From an uncultured Actinomyces sp. (GTDB lineage Bacteria; Actinomycetota; Actinomycetes; Actinomycetales; Actinomycetaceae): DNA of 11,556 nucleotides. The notes beneath the pieces are model-generated. The model did not search any database and was not told the DNA's origin. It saw only the letters and a program-made list of their open reading frames with translations. Of this stretch, positions 1 to 5,935 are shown piece by piece (position 1 is the stretch's first letter; each line of letters starts with the position of its first letter). The stretch covers positions 1 to 11,556 of the forward strand of contig CALIEP010000317.1 of assembly GCA_938022345.1 (NCBI GenBank). The letters are read 5' to 3'. Position numbers and translations under genes: made by a program.

Positions 1-75
1 CTTCGCATTAGCGGTGACCAAGACCACCGTGAATCGGCTGAGTCTGACGCCGATTGGCTTGGAAAGACCAGCTAA
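1..75 (+). CDS. Possible 3' end of an upstream gene (partial, unidentified)
   Basis: Frame 1 is open from the window edge to a TAA at 73-75. It gives 24 residues that are polar and acidic and end in DWLGKTS. Codon choice resembles that of the neighbours, but the piece is too short to identify. Frame 2 is also open, to a TGA at about 128, so the frame choice is uncertain. If it is real, the -35 element of the rpsP promoter lies inside its last codons. Confidence 0.25.
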   Translation, partial: LRISGDQDHRESAESDADWLGKTS

Positions 76-87
76 AACTGGCATAAT
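59..87 (+). promoter_or_regulatory. Sigma-70-type promoter for the rpsP operon
   Basis: TTGGAA at 59-64 (4 of 6 to TTGACA) is followed by a 17-nt spacer and CATAAT at 82-87 (5 of 6 to TATAAT). A TG at 79-80 gives an extended -10. Transcription would start near 93-95 and leave a leader of about 125 nt before rpsP. A second -10-like GATAAT at 144-149 has no matching -35 and is weaker. Confidence 0.6.
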
Positions 88-218
88 TAATCGCTGTACT
101 CGACGTGCGAAGAGCCCTCTCATCTGAGTTCGTCGCGTCCCGGGATAATCATCGTCTGTGTTTCCCTACCTGACGCATGTCTATTCCACACCGATTTGAA
201 ACAGGAGTGACCACAACA

Positions 219-704
219 GTGGCAGTTCGCATTCGTTTGAAGCGCATGGGCAAGATCCATGCACCCGTTTACCGTGTCGTTGTCGTTGACTCACGCAAGA
301 AGCGTGACGGACGCGTCATCGAAGAGGTCGGTCTGTACGATCCGACCCCGAACCCCTCGACCATCGAGATCAAGTCTGACCGCGTTCAGTACTGGCTCGG
401 CGTTGGCGCACAGCCTTCGGACCAGGTTCGTAACCTGCTGGTCCTGACCGGTGACATCGCTCGCTTCAATGGCAAGGCAGACGCAGTGTCCCGCGTGCAG
501 TACGCAGATGCCGATAAGGCAGCCGCTGCTGCTCAGGCGATCAGGGACGCCGAGGCCGCTGCTGAGAAGCGCAAGGCAGACGCCTCCGCCAAGAAGGCTG
601 AGGAAGAAGCTGCTCGCAAGGCTGAAGAGGAAGCCGCACAGGCTGCTGCCGCTGAAGAAGCTGCAGAAGAGCCCAAGGCTGAAGAAGCCGGCAAGGAAGC
701 CTGA
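219..704 (+). CDS. rpsP: 30S ribosomal protein bS16 with long Ala/Glu/Lys tail
   Basis: bS16 is a small-subunit ribosomal protein that helps assemble the 5' domain of 16S rRNA. The GTG at 219 gives the usual family start MAVRIRLKRMGKIHAPVYRV, with an AGGAG at 203-207 about 11 nt upstream. An ATG at 177 in the same frame would add 14 residues foreign to the family and was not used. The conserved core covers about residues 1-85 (VVVDSRKKRDGRVIEEVGLYDP, split here only by position 21-42, and the YWLGVGAQPSD segment at 58-68). Residues 95-161 form a low-complexity, probably helical tail of Ala, Glu and Lys. Such tails are known in actinobacterial bS16. The protein has 161 aa, against about 80-90 in bacteria without the tail. 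It is the first gene of the operon, and khpA starts 2 nt after its stop. Confidence 0.97.
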   Translation: MAVRIRLKRMGKIHAPVYRVVVVDSRKKRDGRVIEEVGLYDPTPNPSTIEIKSDRVQYWLGVGAQPSDQVRNLLVLTGDIARFNGKADAVSRVQYADADKAAAAAQAIRDAEAAAEKRKADASAKKAEEEAARKAEEEAAQAAAAEEAAEEPKAEEAGKEA

Positions 705-706
705 TC

Positions 707-946
707 ATGCTCGCTGATGCACTCGAACACATGGTCAGCGGAATCGTTGATCACCCCGAAGACGTGCGAGTTTCTTCTCGCAATATGCGTCGCGGGCAGA
801 TGCTTGAGGTTCGTGTGAACCCTGAGGATCTGGGGCGTGTCATCGGCCGCGGAGGTCGTACGGCCCGTGCACTGCGCACGGTAATGAACGCGCTTTCTCC
901 CCGGGGAAATGTCCGCGTTGATGTCGTTGACACCGACCGCGAGTGA
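707..946 (+). CDS. khpA: KH-domain RNA-binding protein KhpA
   Basis: This is a 79-residue single KH-domain protein of the KhpA family (formerly YlqC). In other bacteria it partners with KhpB/Jag, binds many RNAs and affects cell elongation and division. The GxxG nucleic-acid loop is visible as IGRGGR at residues 46-51, flanked by LEVRVNPEDLGRV before it and TARALRTVMNAL after it. Length and position between rpsP and rimM are typical. The ATG begins 2 nt after the rpsP stop, so the two are probably translationally coupled. The rpsP tail carries no strong Shine-Dalgarno right before this start, although AAGGAAG at 692-698 is close enough to serve. A strong hairpin follows the stop and may lower expression of the genes downstream. 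Confidence 0.92.
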   Translation: MLADALEHMVSGIVDHPEDVRVSSRNMRRGQMLEVRVNPEDLGRVIGRGGRTARALRTVMNALSPRGNVRVDVVDTDRE

Positions 947-960
947 CAACTTAGTGATCT

Positions 961-995
961 CAAACGGGGACCTGGCTTAAACAGGTCCCCGTTTG
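961..995 (+). terminator. Perfect 14-bp hairpin between khpA and rimM, possible attenuator
   Basis: The arm CAAACGGGGACCTG (961-974) is followed by a 7-nt loop and its exact reverse complement (982-995). No U-run follows: the next bases are GCATACCCCC. It may be a partial, U-less terminator, an RNA processing site or a 3'-end stabiliser for rpsP-khpA RNA. Read-through to rimM is expected because no separate promoter for rimM is evident. Confidence 0.6.
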
Positions 996-1021
996 GCATA
1001 CCCCCGAAAAGGATTCATCCC

Positions 1022-1528
1022 ATGCTCATGACGGCAGCACAGATCGGACCCGCACACGGACTGCGTGGGGAAGTCATTGTGGATATTCGAAGCGACGATC
1101 CGCAGCTTTTTACCTCTGGAGAAAGCTTCTCGACCTCGAATGCGGATTTTCCCATGCTCACGCTATCTTCAATTCGTCAGCAAAAAGATCGTGTGATCGC
1201 TCTTTTCGATGAGGTTTCAAGCCGCGAGGACGCCGAAGCATTGCGCGGTGCTCGTCTGCTTGTCGATGAGAGGGAAGAAGAAGACGCGTGGTACCCGCAC
1301 CAGCTCAAGGGCCTGCGCGCAGTTGATCCTCAGGGAAATGAACTGGGCGTGGTTCAAGGGCTCCAAATGGGGGCCGCTCAGGATCTCCTATTAGTAAAGA
1401 CTTCCGCAGGCACTGTCATGGTTCCCTTCGTCCATCAACTTGTTCCCACTGTTGATATCCCAAACGGTACTGTGACGATCGAGCCGCTCCCCGGGCTTTT
1501 TGATGATCAAGCCATTGAGGCCCGCTGA
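1022..1528 (+). CDS. rimM: 16S rRNA processing / 30S maturation factor RimM
   Basis: RimM helps mature the 30S head and binds uS19. The protein has 168 aa, the normal length. The N-terminal RimM beta-barrel covers about residues 3-85, with the signature AQIGPAHGLRGEVIV at 6-20 and SSREDAEALRGARLLVD at 66-82. The C-terminal PRC-barrel covers about 92-165, with WYPHQLKGLRAVD near 90-102 and the AAQDLLLVKT and VPFV strands after it. The ATG at 1022 has AAAAGGA at 1007-1013, 8 nt upstream; a second in-frame ATG at 1028 is spaced less well. trmD starts 14 nt after its stop, the usual rimM-trmD pair. Confidence 0.93.
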   Translation: MLMTAAQIGPAHGLRGEVIVDIRSDDPQLFTSGESFSTSNADFPMLTLSSIRQQKDRVIALFDEVSSREDAEALRGARLLVDEREEEDAWYPHQLKGLRAVDPQGNELGVVQGLQMGAAQDLLLVKTSAGTVMVPFVHQLVPTVDIPNGTVTIEPLPGLFDDQAIEAR

Positions 1529-1542
1529 GGAAAAGGAAGCCT

Positions 1543-2868
1543 ATGCGTATCGATCTGCTGAGTATTTTCCCGCAGTACTTTGCTGCGCTTGACCTCTCTC
1601 TTATGGGGAAGGCGCGTCAAAGCGGCCAGTTGGACATTCACGTCCACGACCTGCGTTCGTGGACTCATGATCATCACCGAACGGTTGATGACACCCCGTA
1701 CGGTGGAGGTGCGGGTATGGTCATGAGGCCTGATGTCTGGGGAGAGGCGCTGGACACCGTCATCGGAGCAGAGCCCGGAAAGTGCGTTTTAGCAATCCCC
1801 ACACCTTCGGGAATCCCTTTTAACCAGAAAAAAGCTGAGGAACTTTCGCATTTCGATCGAATCATCGTTGCGTGTGGACGCTACGAAGGCATTGATCAGC
1901 GCGTTGCTGATCACTACCGTGACCGTGGCATCGTGGTTGAAGAATTCTCCATCGGGGATTACGTCCTCAATGGTGGGGAAGTGGCAGCCTTGGTCTTGGT
2001 TGAAGCTGTTGGCCGCTTGATCGATGGAGTGATTGGGAACCCCGACTCTCTGGTTGAAGAATCCCACAGCGGTATTGGCCTCTTGGAATACCCGGTTTAC
2101 ACAAAGCCGCAAGAATGGCGCGAGCACCAGGTTCCCGATGTATTGATGTCCGGTGACCACGCAAAGATCGATCGTTGGCGTCTAGATCGTAGCCTTGAAC
2201 GAACAGCGCAACGACGCCCGGATATCGTTGCGCGTATTGCATGCTCTTCGGCTGATCAACTGAGTACCCGGGACAGGGAAGTACTGGCGGAAAACGGTGT
2301 GCTGATGCGCGAGGGTCGCGTTGCTCCCGTTGAGATTCGCGCCGCGCGCCCCGACGAGGCCGAGCGCATCAGTGAGCTCGCCAGCCTCACTTTCCCCATG
2401 GCACCCCCGGACTTTATTTCTGAGGAAGATGTCCAGGCTTTTATTTCTGATGGATTGATTCCTCAAGTTTTTGAGGAATATCTTGCTGATCCCAATGTGC
2501 GCTGTTTCCTTGCAGAGAGTGAAGGCCAGCTCCTTGCCTACACTTTGATTTTCCTGAATAGTCCGAAGGAAATGCCGCGTGGAAATGGCAAGTATCCCTT
2601 GGATGATCACGCTGCCTACCTTTCGAAGTGCTATGCGTGCGAAGAAGTTCACGGCAGCGGTATTGCCGGAGCAATTCTGGAGCATACGATTCGCATTGCC
2701 AGAGAAGAAGGTGCGAGCCAAATCGTTTTAGGAACCCACATCTATAACGAGCGCGCACAGCGTTTCTATCGCAAGCACGGTTTTAAAAAGGCAGGAAGGC
2801 GTCGTTTCCGTTTGAGTGCCAGTACCGAGGCCACCGACGTCGTCATGATTCTCCCCGCGAAAAGTTAG
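1543..2868 (+). CDS. trmD: tRNA (guanine37-N1)-methyltransferase TrmD fused to a GNAT acetyltransferase domain
   Basis: The N-terminal part (about residues 1-257) is a complete TrmD, the SPOUT-class enzyme that makes m1G37 in tRNA with S-adenosylmethionine and so prevents +1 frameshifting. Visible motifs are PYGGGAGMVMRPD (52-64), CGRYEGIDQR (111-120) and the trefoil-knot stretch EEFSIGDYVLNGGE (133-146). R158 and D168 match the catalytic Arg154 and Asp169 of the E. coli enzyme, and SGDHAKIDRWR lies at 203-213. The E. coli enzyme ends at 255 aa; here the frame runs on without a stop to 441 aa. Residues 264-441 look like a GNAT N-acetyltransferase: an acetyl-CoA loop at HGSGIAGAIL (370-379), then the IVLGTHIYNERAQRFYRKHGF stretch (395-414, given here by its key Asn402, Tyr409 and Phe414 positions) typical of the GNAT C-terminal half. 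The substrate of this domain is unknown. An AAAAGGA precedes the ATG. The fusion itself is seen in the sequence; the role of the second domain is inference. Confidence 0.93.
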   Translation: MRIDLLSIFPQYFAALDLSLMGKARQSGQLDIHVHDLRSWTHDHHRTVDDTPYGGGAGMVMRPDVWGEALDTVIGAEPGKCVLAIPTPSGIPFNQKKAEELSHFDRIIVACGRYEGIDQRVADHYRDRGIVVEEFSIGDYVLNGGEVAALVLVEAVGRLIDGVIGNPDSLVEESHSGIGLLEYPVYTKPQEWREHQVPDVLMSGDHAKIDRWRLDRSLERTAQRRPDIVARIACSSADQLSTRDREVLAENGVLMREGRVAPVEIRAARPDEAERISELASLTFPMAPPDFISEEDVQAFISDGLIPQVFEEYLADPNVRCFLAESEGQLLAYTLIFLNSPKEMPRGNGKYPLDDHAAYLSKCYACEEVHGSGIAGAILEHTIRIAREEGASQIVLGTHIYNERAQRFYRKHGFKKAGRRRFRLSASTEATDVVMILPAKS

Positions 2869-2941
2869 CGAAATCACCGCTGTGTGCTCACACTTCTGGG
2901 CTTTCGGGGTGTTCTTTAGTACCTGAGCTGTGGCAAAATTG

Positions 2942-3061
2942 TACAGTCTGTGTGTGGCGAAACCTGCCGCGGGGGGCCGCCGGATCATGCAGATACATGA
3001 GGAAACGCAGGCTTGACCTGCCGAAAAGACGTGACTGACCTGCGGCAGAAGCGTCAAGGAG
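2942..3061 (+). promoter_or_regulatory. rplS upstream region: weak promoter candidate and structured leader
   Basis: The 198 nt between trmD and rplS hold no gene. TACAGT at 2942-2947 could be a -10, but no good -35 is spaced from it. The RNA downstream can form competing stems. CTGCCGC (2964-2970) and CTGCCG (3018-3023) can each pair with the same GCGGCAG arm (3042-3048). GCAGG (3007-3011) can pair with CCTGC (3017-3021), which blocks the second option. The shared arm lies 7 nt before the AAGGAG ribosome site at 3056-3061. TGACCTGC occurs twice (3014-3021 and 3036-3043). This resembles a ribosomal-protein leader, but there is no direct evidence of regulation. Confidence 0.4.
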
Positions 3062-3066
3062 TGAAA

Positions 3067-3423
3067 ATGCAAAAGCTGGACGCCGTCGATGCAGCATCGC
3101 TGCGCGAAGACATCCCTGCTTTCCGTGCAGGCGATACCGTTAAGGTTCACGTGAAGGTTATCGAAGGTAACCGCTCACGTATCCAGGTTTTCCAGGGCGT
3201 TGTTATCGCACGCCGTGGCCACGGTGTTTCCGAAACTTTCACCGTCCGCAAGGTTTCCTTCGGTGTCGGTGTTGAGCGTACCTTCCCCCTGCACGCACCC
3301 ACGATCGACAAGATCGAGGTCGTGACCAAGGGCGACGTGCGCCGCGCAAAGCTCTACTACCTGCGTGAGCGCCACAGTAAGGCCGCCAAGATCAAGGAGC
3401 ACCGCTCCGGATCTGCCGAGTGA
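3067..3423 (+). CDS. rplS: 50S ribosomal protein bL19
   Basis: bL19 sits at the interface of the two ribosomal subunits near the decoding side. The protein has 118 aa, a normal length, and shows the family segments FRAGDTVKVHVKVIEGNRSR (residues 18-37), QVFQGVVIARRGHG and ETFTVRK, then VGVERTFPLHAP and the C-terminal RRAKLYYLRE. The ATG at 3067 has a strong AAGGAG (3056-3061) 5 nt upstream and gives the family N-terminus MQKLDAVDAASLREDIPAF. An ATG at 3013 in the same frame would add 18 unrelated residues that read through the leader, so it was rejected. Codon use is biased as expected for a highly expressed gene. A terminator follows. Confidence 0.97.
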   Translation: MQKLDAVDAASLREDIPAFRAGDTVKVHVKVIEGNRSRIQVFQGVVIARRGHGVSETFTVRKVSFGVGVERTFPLHAPTIDKIEVVTKGDVRRAKLYYLRERHSKAAKIKEHRSGSAE

Positions 3424-3440
3424 CACTCGCTCGCGATATA

Positions 3441-3470
3441 AGCCCGGTATCCTTAAGGATGCCGGGTTTT
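3441..3470 (+). terminator. Intrinsic terminator after rplS
   Basis: CCCGGTATCC (3443-3452) pairs with GGATGCCGGG (3457-3466) across a TTAA loop, with a single T-G wobble. TTTT follows at 3467-3470. It starts about 18 nt after the rplS stop and separates rplS from lepB. Confidence 0.85.
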
Positions 3471-3517
3471 CGCATACGTGTGAGAATTTACGGTAGACAT
3501 AGGAAAGGGATCTGTTT

Positions 3518-4270
3518 ATGAATCGATCAGGCGCACGTGGGAGAACCGTCCGAATGCCGGTCGCTCACGGCCCTTCGATTAAGGACATCGAGCGCGAAGA
3601 ACGCCGGGCACGGAAAAACCCCTTTAATTGGCTGCGTGAGCTTGCCGTAATCATCATCTGTGCCCTGGTGATCTCCTCGCTTCTACGTGCTTTCCTTGTA
3701 CAGGTCTTTTGGATCCCCTCTGCATCGATGCGCAATACTCTGGTTGAAAAAGACCGCATCGCTGTATCTCGCGTTTCCCACTTCACGGGGGATATCAAGC
3801 GTGGAGATGTTGTCGTTTTTGATGACACTTTGGGATGGCTTGCCAAGAACGAAACAGGTACCTCTTCGCCTTTGCGAAAAGCCGCTGAATTTACCGGATT
3901 GCTTCCTGCGGGCGGCGAACAAACCCTAGTGAAGCGAGTTATCGGCCTGGGCGGCGATCACGTGACTTGCTGTACGGCGGATGGCAAGCTTCAGGTCAAC
4001 GGGGTCACGATCACCGAGCCCTACATTGCCAACAACGGTGCGGCCTCGTCAATAACGTTTGACGTCACTGTTCCTGAAGGCTCTCTGTGGGTTATGGGAG
4101 ACAACCGTTCAAATTCTGCGGATTCTCGTTATCACATGGGGAACGGGCAAACCCCATACGTGCCCGAAAGTGCAGTAGTCGGGCGTGCTTTCGCAGTAAT
4201 TTGGCCGACCAATCGCCTCAGCTGGTTGGGGGACCGCTCGGTTTTCGCTGACGTTCCCGATGCCAAATGA
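3518..4270 (+). CDS. lepB: Signal peptidase I
   Basis: This membrane-anchored serine protease cuts signal peptides from exported proteins. The protein has 250 aa. A charged cytoplasmic N-terminus (1-40, with EREERRARK) leads into one membrane segment at about 41-62. The catalytic serine is S70 in IPSASM and the general-base lysine is K139 in LVKRVIGLGGD. The later box MGDNRSNSADSR lies at 193-204. An insertion between the two catalytic boxes (about 103-134) varies in length in this family. The ATG follows AGGAAAGGGA at 3501-3510. Its stop overlaps the rnhB start (ATGA), so lepB and rnhB are co-transcribed. No convincing promoter was seen between the rplS terminator and lepB. Confidence 0.95.
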   Translation: MNRSGARGRTVRMPVAHGPSIKDIEREERRARKNPFNWLRELAVIIICALVISSLLRAFLVQVFWIPSASMRNTLVEKDRIAVSRVSHFTGDIKRGDVVVFDDTLGWLAKNETGTSSPLRKAAEFTGLLPAGGEQTLVKRVIGLGGDHVTCCTADGKLQVNGVTITEPYIANNGAASSITFDVTVPEGSLWVMGDNRSNSADSRYHMGNGQTPYVPESAVVGRAFAVIWPTNRLSWLGDRSVFADVPDAK

Positions 4271-4992
4271 ACGAATCCAAGCAGACTTCCTCGAGCAGCG
4301 GAAAAGCACCGAAGCGTTCGTCCAAAATTCTTCCCACCCGTGAGTGGGAAGAAAAGCTCCAAGGCAGTTTCGGCGTGGTCGCCGGCATGGACGAGGTCGG
4401 GCGCGGATCTCTTGCCGGTCCGGTATGCGTTGGCTTGGCTTTTGCTCCTCCTGCCGGGATTCCAGTTCTTCCGGGGCTCGCTGATTCAAAGATGCTCAGT
4501 CTTCGCGCTCGCGAGGCCTTATTTGAGCCTGTTTTTCAGTGGAGTCCCTGCATTGAAATTGGCCAGGCAAGCAACGATGAGATCGATCGTTATGGAATTA
4601 TTGCCGCACTTCGACTTGCTGGACGGCGTGCTTTAAAGGCCGCATCTGATCGTGGTTTTCAAGCAGATATCGTCATTTTGGATGGAAGCCACGATTGGCT
4701 GAGCGATTCTCCGGATCTTTTTGATGATCTTGATGGTCCTCTTTATCCCACGGTCTCTACCCCAAAGGTTGTCACTCGTGTTAAGGCGGATGCATCGTGT
4801 GCGACGGTTTCTGCTGCTTCAGTTGCTGCGAAAGTATTTCGCGATCGCTTGATGGAAGAATACGAAGACCCGGGATATGGATGGGCATCGAATAAAGGGT
4901 ATTCTTCGGCCGCGCATATCGATGCTTTGAAGCGTTTGGGTCCCTCGGAGCTTCACCGGCGCTCATGGCGCCTTCCGGGTGTCGAAAGCTGA
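4267..4992 (+). CDS. rnhB: Ribonuclease HII
   Basis: RNase HII cuts RNA in RNA-DNA hybrids and starts removal of single ribonucleotides from DNA. The metal-binding acidic residues are visible: D42 and E43 in AGMDEVGRGSLAGPV (39-53), D139 in VILDGSHDWL and D175 in VKADASCATVSAASVAAK (172-189). The C-terminal SNKGYSS and LGPSELHRRSW blocks are typical. The protein has 241 aa, slightly long because of a Ser/Lys-rich N-terminal tail of about 30 residues. The ATG overlaps the lepB stop by 4 nt, which argues for this start by translational coupling. The lepB-rnhB-DUF2469 order is standard in actinobacteria. Confidence 0.94.
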   Translation: MNESKQTSSSSGKAPKRSSKILPTREWEEKLQGSFGVVAGMDEVGRGSLAGPVCVGLAFAPPAGIPVLPGLADSKMLSLRAREALFEPVFQWSPCIEIGQASNDEIDRYGIIAALRLAGRRALKAASDRGFQADIVILDGSHDWLSDSPDLFDDLDGPLYPTVSTPKVVTRVKADASCATVSAASVAAKVFRDRLMEEYEDPGYGWASNKGYSSAAHIDALKRLGPSELHRRSWRLPGVES

Positions 4993-5040
4993 ATTACTCG
5001 GTCGCGCTCTAAGATACTGGGAGCAACACAGGAGGCGATC

Positions 5041-5340
5041 ATGGCTGGCGATATCGAATCGTATGAAAACAACCTCGAACTTGAACTGTTTCGCGAATAT
5101 CGCGATGTCATTGGCTTGTTCAAGTATGTCGTCGAAACTGAACGTCGCTTCTATCTGTGTAACCACGTCGATGTGCAGGCTCGTCCAGTTGGCGGGGATA
5201 TCTTTTTTGAATTGACCCTGACCGATGCATGGGTCTGGGATATTTACCGTTCCTCGCGATTCGTACACTCAGTGCGCGTTGTTACCTACAAGGATGTCAA
5301 CGTCGAGGAACTCAATAAGCCTGAGCTACCTCTCGCTTAA
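5041..5340 (+). CDS. DUF2469 protein, conserved in actinobacteria, function unknown
   Basis: This 99-aa acidic soluble protein belongs to the DUF2469 family, whose M. tuberculosis member lies in the same place next to rnhB. Conserved stretches are ENNLELELFREYRDVIGLF (9-27), YVVETERRFYLCNHVDV (29-45), FFELTLTDAWVWDIYR (55-70) and VRVVTYKDVNVEELNKPEL (78-96). No signal peptide, membrane segment or catalytic motif is visible. A strong AGGAGG at 5030-5035 precedes the ATG by 5 nt. The gene starts 48 nt after rnhB and probably belongs to the lepB-rnhB unit; a terminator-like hairpin follows. Its strict neighbourhood suggests a link to nucleic-acid or translation housekeeping, but no function can be assigned. 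Confidence 0.9.
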   Translation: MAGDIESYENNLELELFREYRDVIGLFKYVVETERRFYLCNHVDVQARPVGGDIFFELTLTDAWVWDIYRSSRFVHSVRVVTYKDVNVEELNKPELPLA

Positions 5341-5358
5341 GTTGGTGTTTCTATTGGA

Positions 5359-5389
5359 AAGCACGTATCGGCGAATCCGATGCGTGCTT
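5359..5389 (+). terminator. Terminator-like hairpin after the DUF2469 gene
   Basis: AAGCACGTATCGG (5359-5371) and CCGATGCGTGCTT (5377-5389) form a 13-bp stem with one T-G wobble and a 5-nt loop. Only a poor T-run follows (CATTGTCT). It starts 18 nt after the stop and probably ends the lepB-rnhB-DUF2469 transcript. Confidence 0.7.
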
Positions 5390-5427
5390 CATTGTCTGCT
5401 GAGCATCTCATTATTGCGGCAGGCGCA

Positions 5428-5466
5428 TTGTCCACAGGGATGACACTTCATCGGTGTTTTCCACAG
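5428..5466 (+). promoter_or_regulatory. Paired box upstream of yraN-comM-dprA-xerC (copy 1)
   Basis: TTGTCCACAG (5428-5437) and TTTTCCACAG (5457-5466) are direct repeats whose starts are 29 nt apart. The end of the pair is 67 nt from the GTG of yraN. A matching pair lies at 10152-10190 in front of the M23-like gene. Each half resembles a DnaA box (TTATCCACA; actinobacterial form TTGTCCACA). No clear sigma-70 -10 was found between the pair and yraN. I read it as an operator or activator site for the DNA-processing operon; the binding protein is unknown. Confidence 0.55.
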
Positions 5467-5533
5467 AATTTCGTGTGAAGACTTTCCTGCAATCCCTGTT
5501 TTGTCATCCTTCCTTCAATGGGAAGGAGCTGTG

Positions 5534-5935
5534 GTGGACTACAGAAAATACCTCGGTCAAGCCGGCGAAGAATATGCGTGTCGTTTCATTGAAGAACAAG
5601 GACTAGAAGTTCTTGAACGGAATTGGCGCGACTCGAACCGCGGAGAGCTCGACATTCTTGCTCGCGAAGGAAATACCGCAGTCGTTGTCGAGGTGCGCAC
5701 TCGCGTCGGAATTGGTTACGGCAGCGCGCTCGAATCAATTGATACTCGGAAGGTACTGAAACTTCGACGGCTTGCAGCCCAGTGGGCTCGTCAGCGCAGG
5801 CTCCATTCAAAACTGCGTATCGACATCGTTGCGTTGACGGTGCCTCGGGCCTGCGGACAAGAACTGCGAGAAGGCGGAAGTGTAGATTTCTTGCGGTATC
5901 CCCCGAAGATCGAATGGCTCAGGGGGATCGCGTGA
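5534..5935 (+). CDS. yraN: YraN/UPF0102 family nuclease-like protein
   Basis: This 133-aa protein of the UPF0102 family has a restriction-endonuclease-like fold related to Holliday-junction resolvases; its cellular role is not settled. The core is GELDILAREGNTAVVVEVRTR (residues 37-57, key positions E38, D40, E53 and R55). The family normally has Glu-x-Lys at 53-55, so Arg replaces the usual catalytic Lys here. Other conserved parts are LGQAGEEYA near the N-terminus and KLRIDIVAL at 93-101. Two adjacent GTG codons (5531 and 5534) follow GGAAGGAG (5521-5528). The second is spaced better and gives MDYRKYLGQ; a TTG at 5501 has no ribosome site. The stop overlaps the comM start (GTGA), so the genes are coupled. 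Confidence 0.88.
   Translation: MDYRKYLGQAGEEYACRFIEEQGLEVLERNWRDSNRGELDILAREGNTAVVVEVRTRVGIGYGSALESIDTRKVLKLRRLAAQWARQRRLHSKLRIDIVALTVPRACGQELREGGSVDFLRYPPKIEWLRGIA

Noticed and set aside
177..218. ATG start for rpsP at 177
   Set aside because: It adds 14 residues not found in bS16. The GTG at 219 gives the conserved MAVRIRLKR start with a ribosome site.
597..700. DNA repeat array in the rpsP tail
   Set aside because: The GCTGAAGAAG-like repetition comes from Ala/Glu codons of a low-complexity protein tail, not from a mobile or CRISPR-type repeat.
2182..2721. Minus-strand open frame of 179 codons opposite the GNAT part of trmD
   Set aside because: The plus strand reads a coherent GNAT domain, and the antisense translation shows no family features.
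2308..2868. Separate GNAT gene starting at an internal ATG near residue 256 of trmD
   Set aside because: There is no stop codon between the domains and no good ribosome site, so one fused protein is the simpler reading. An internal start cannot be fully excluded.
3013..3066. N-terminal extension of bL19 by 18 residues
   Set aside because: It reads through the structured leader and lacks family similarity. The strong AAGGAG belongs to the ATG at 3067.
5428..5466. Replication origin, because of DnaA-like boxes (also at 10152-10190)
   Set aside because: Only two boxes occur at each site, there is no AT-rich unwinding region, and dnaA, dnaN and rpmH are not nearby. The placement in front of two genes in matching orientation fits regulation better.
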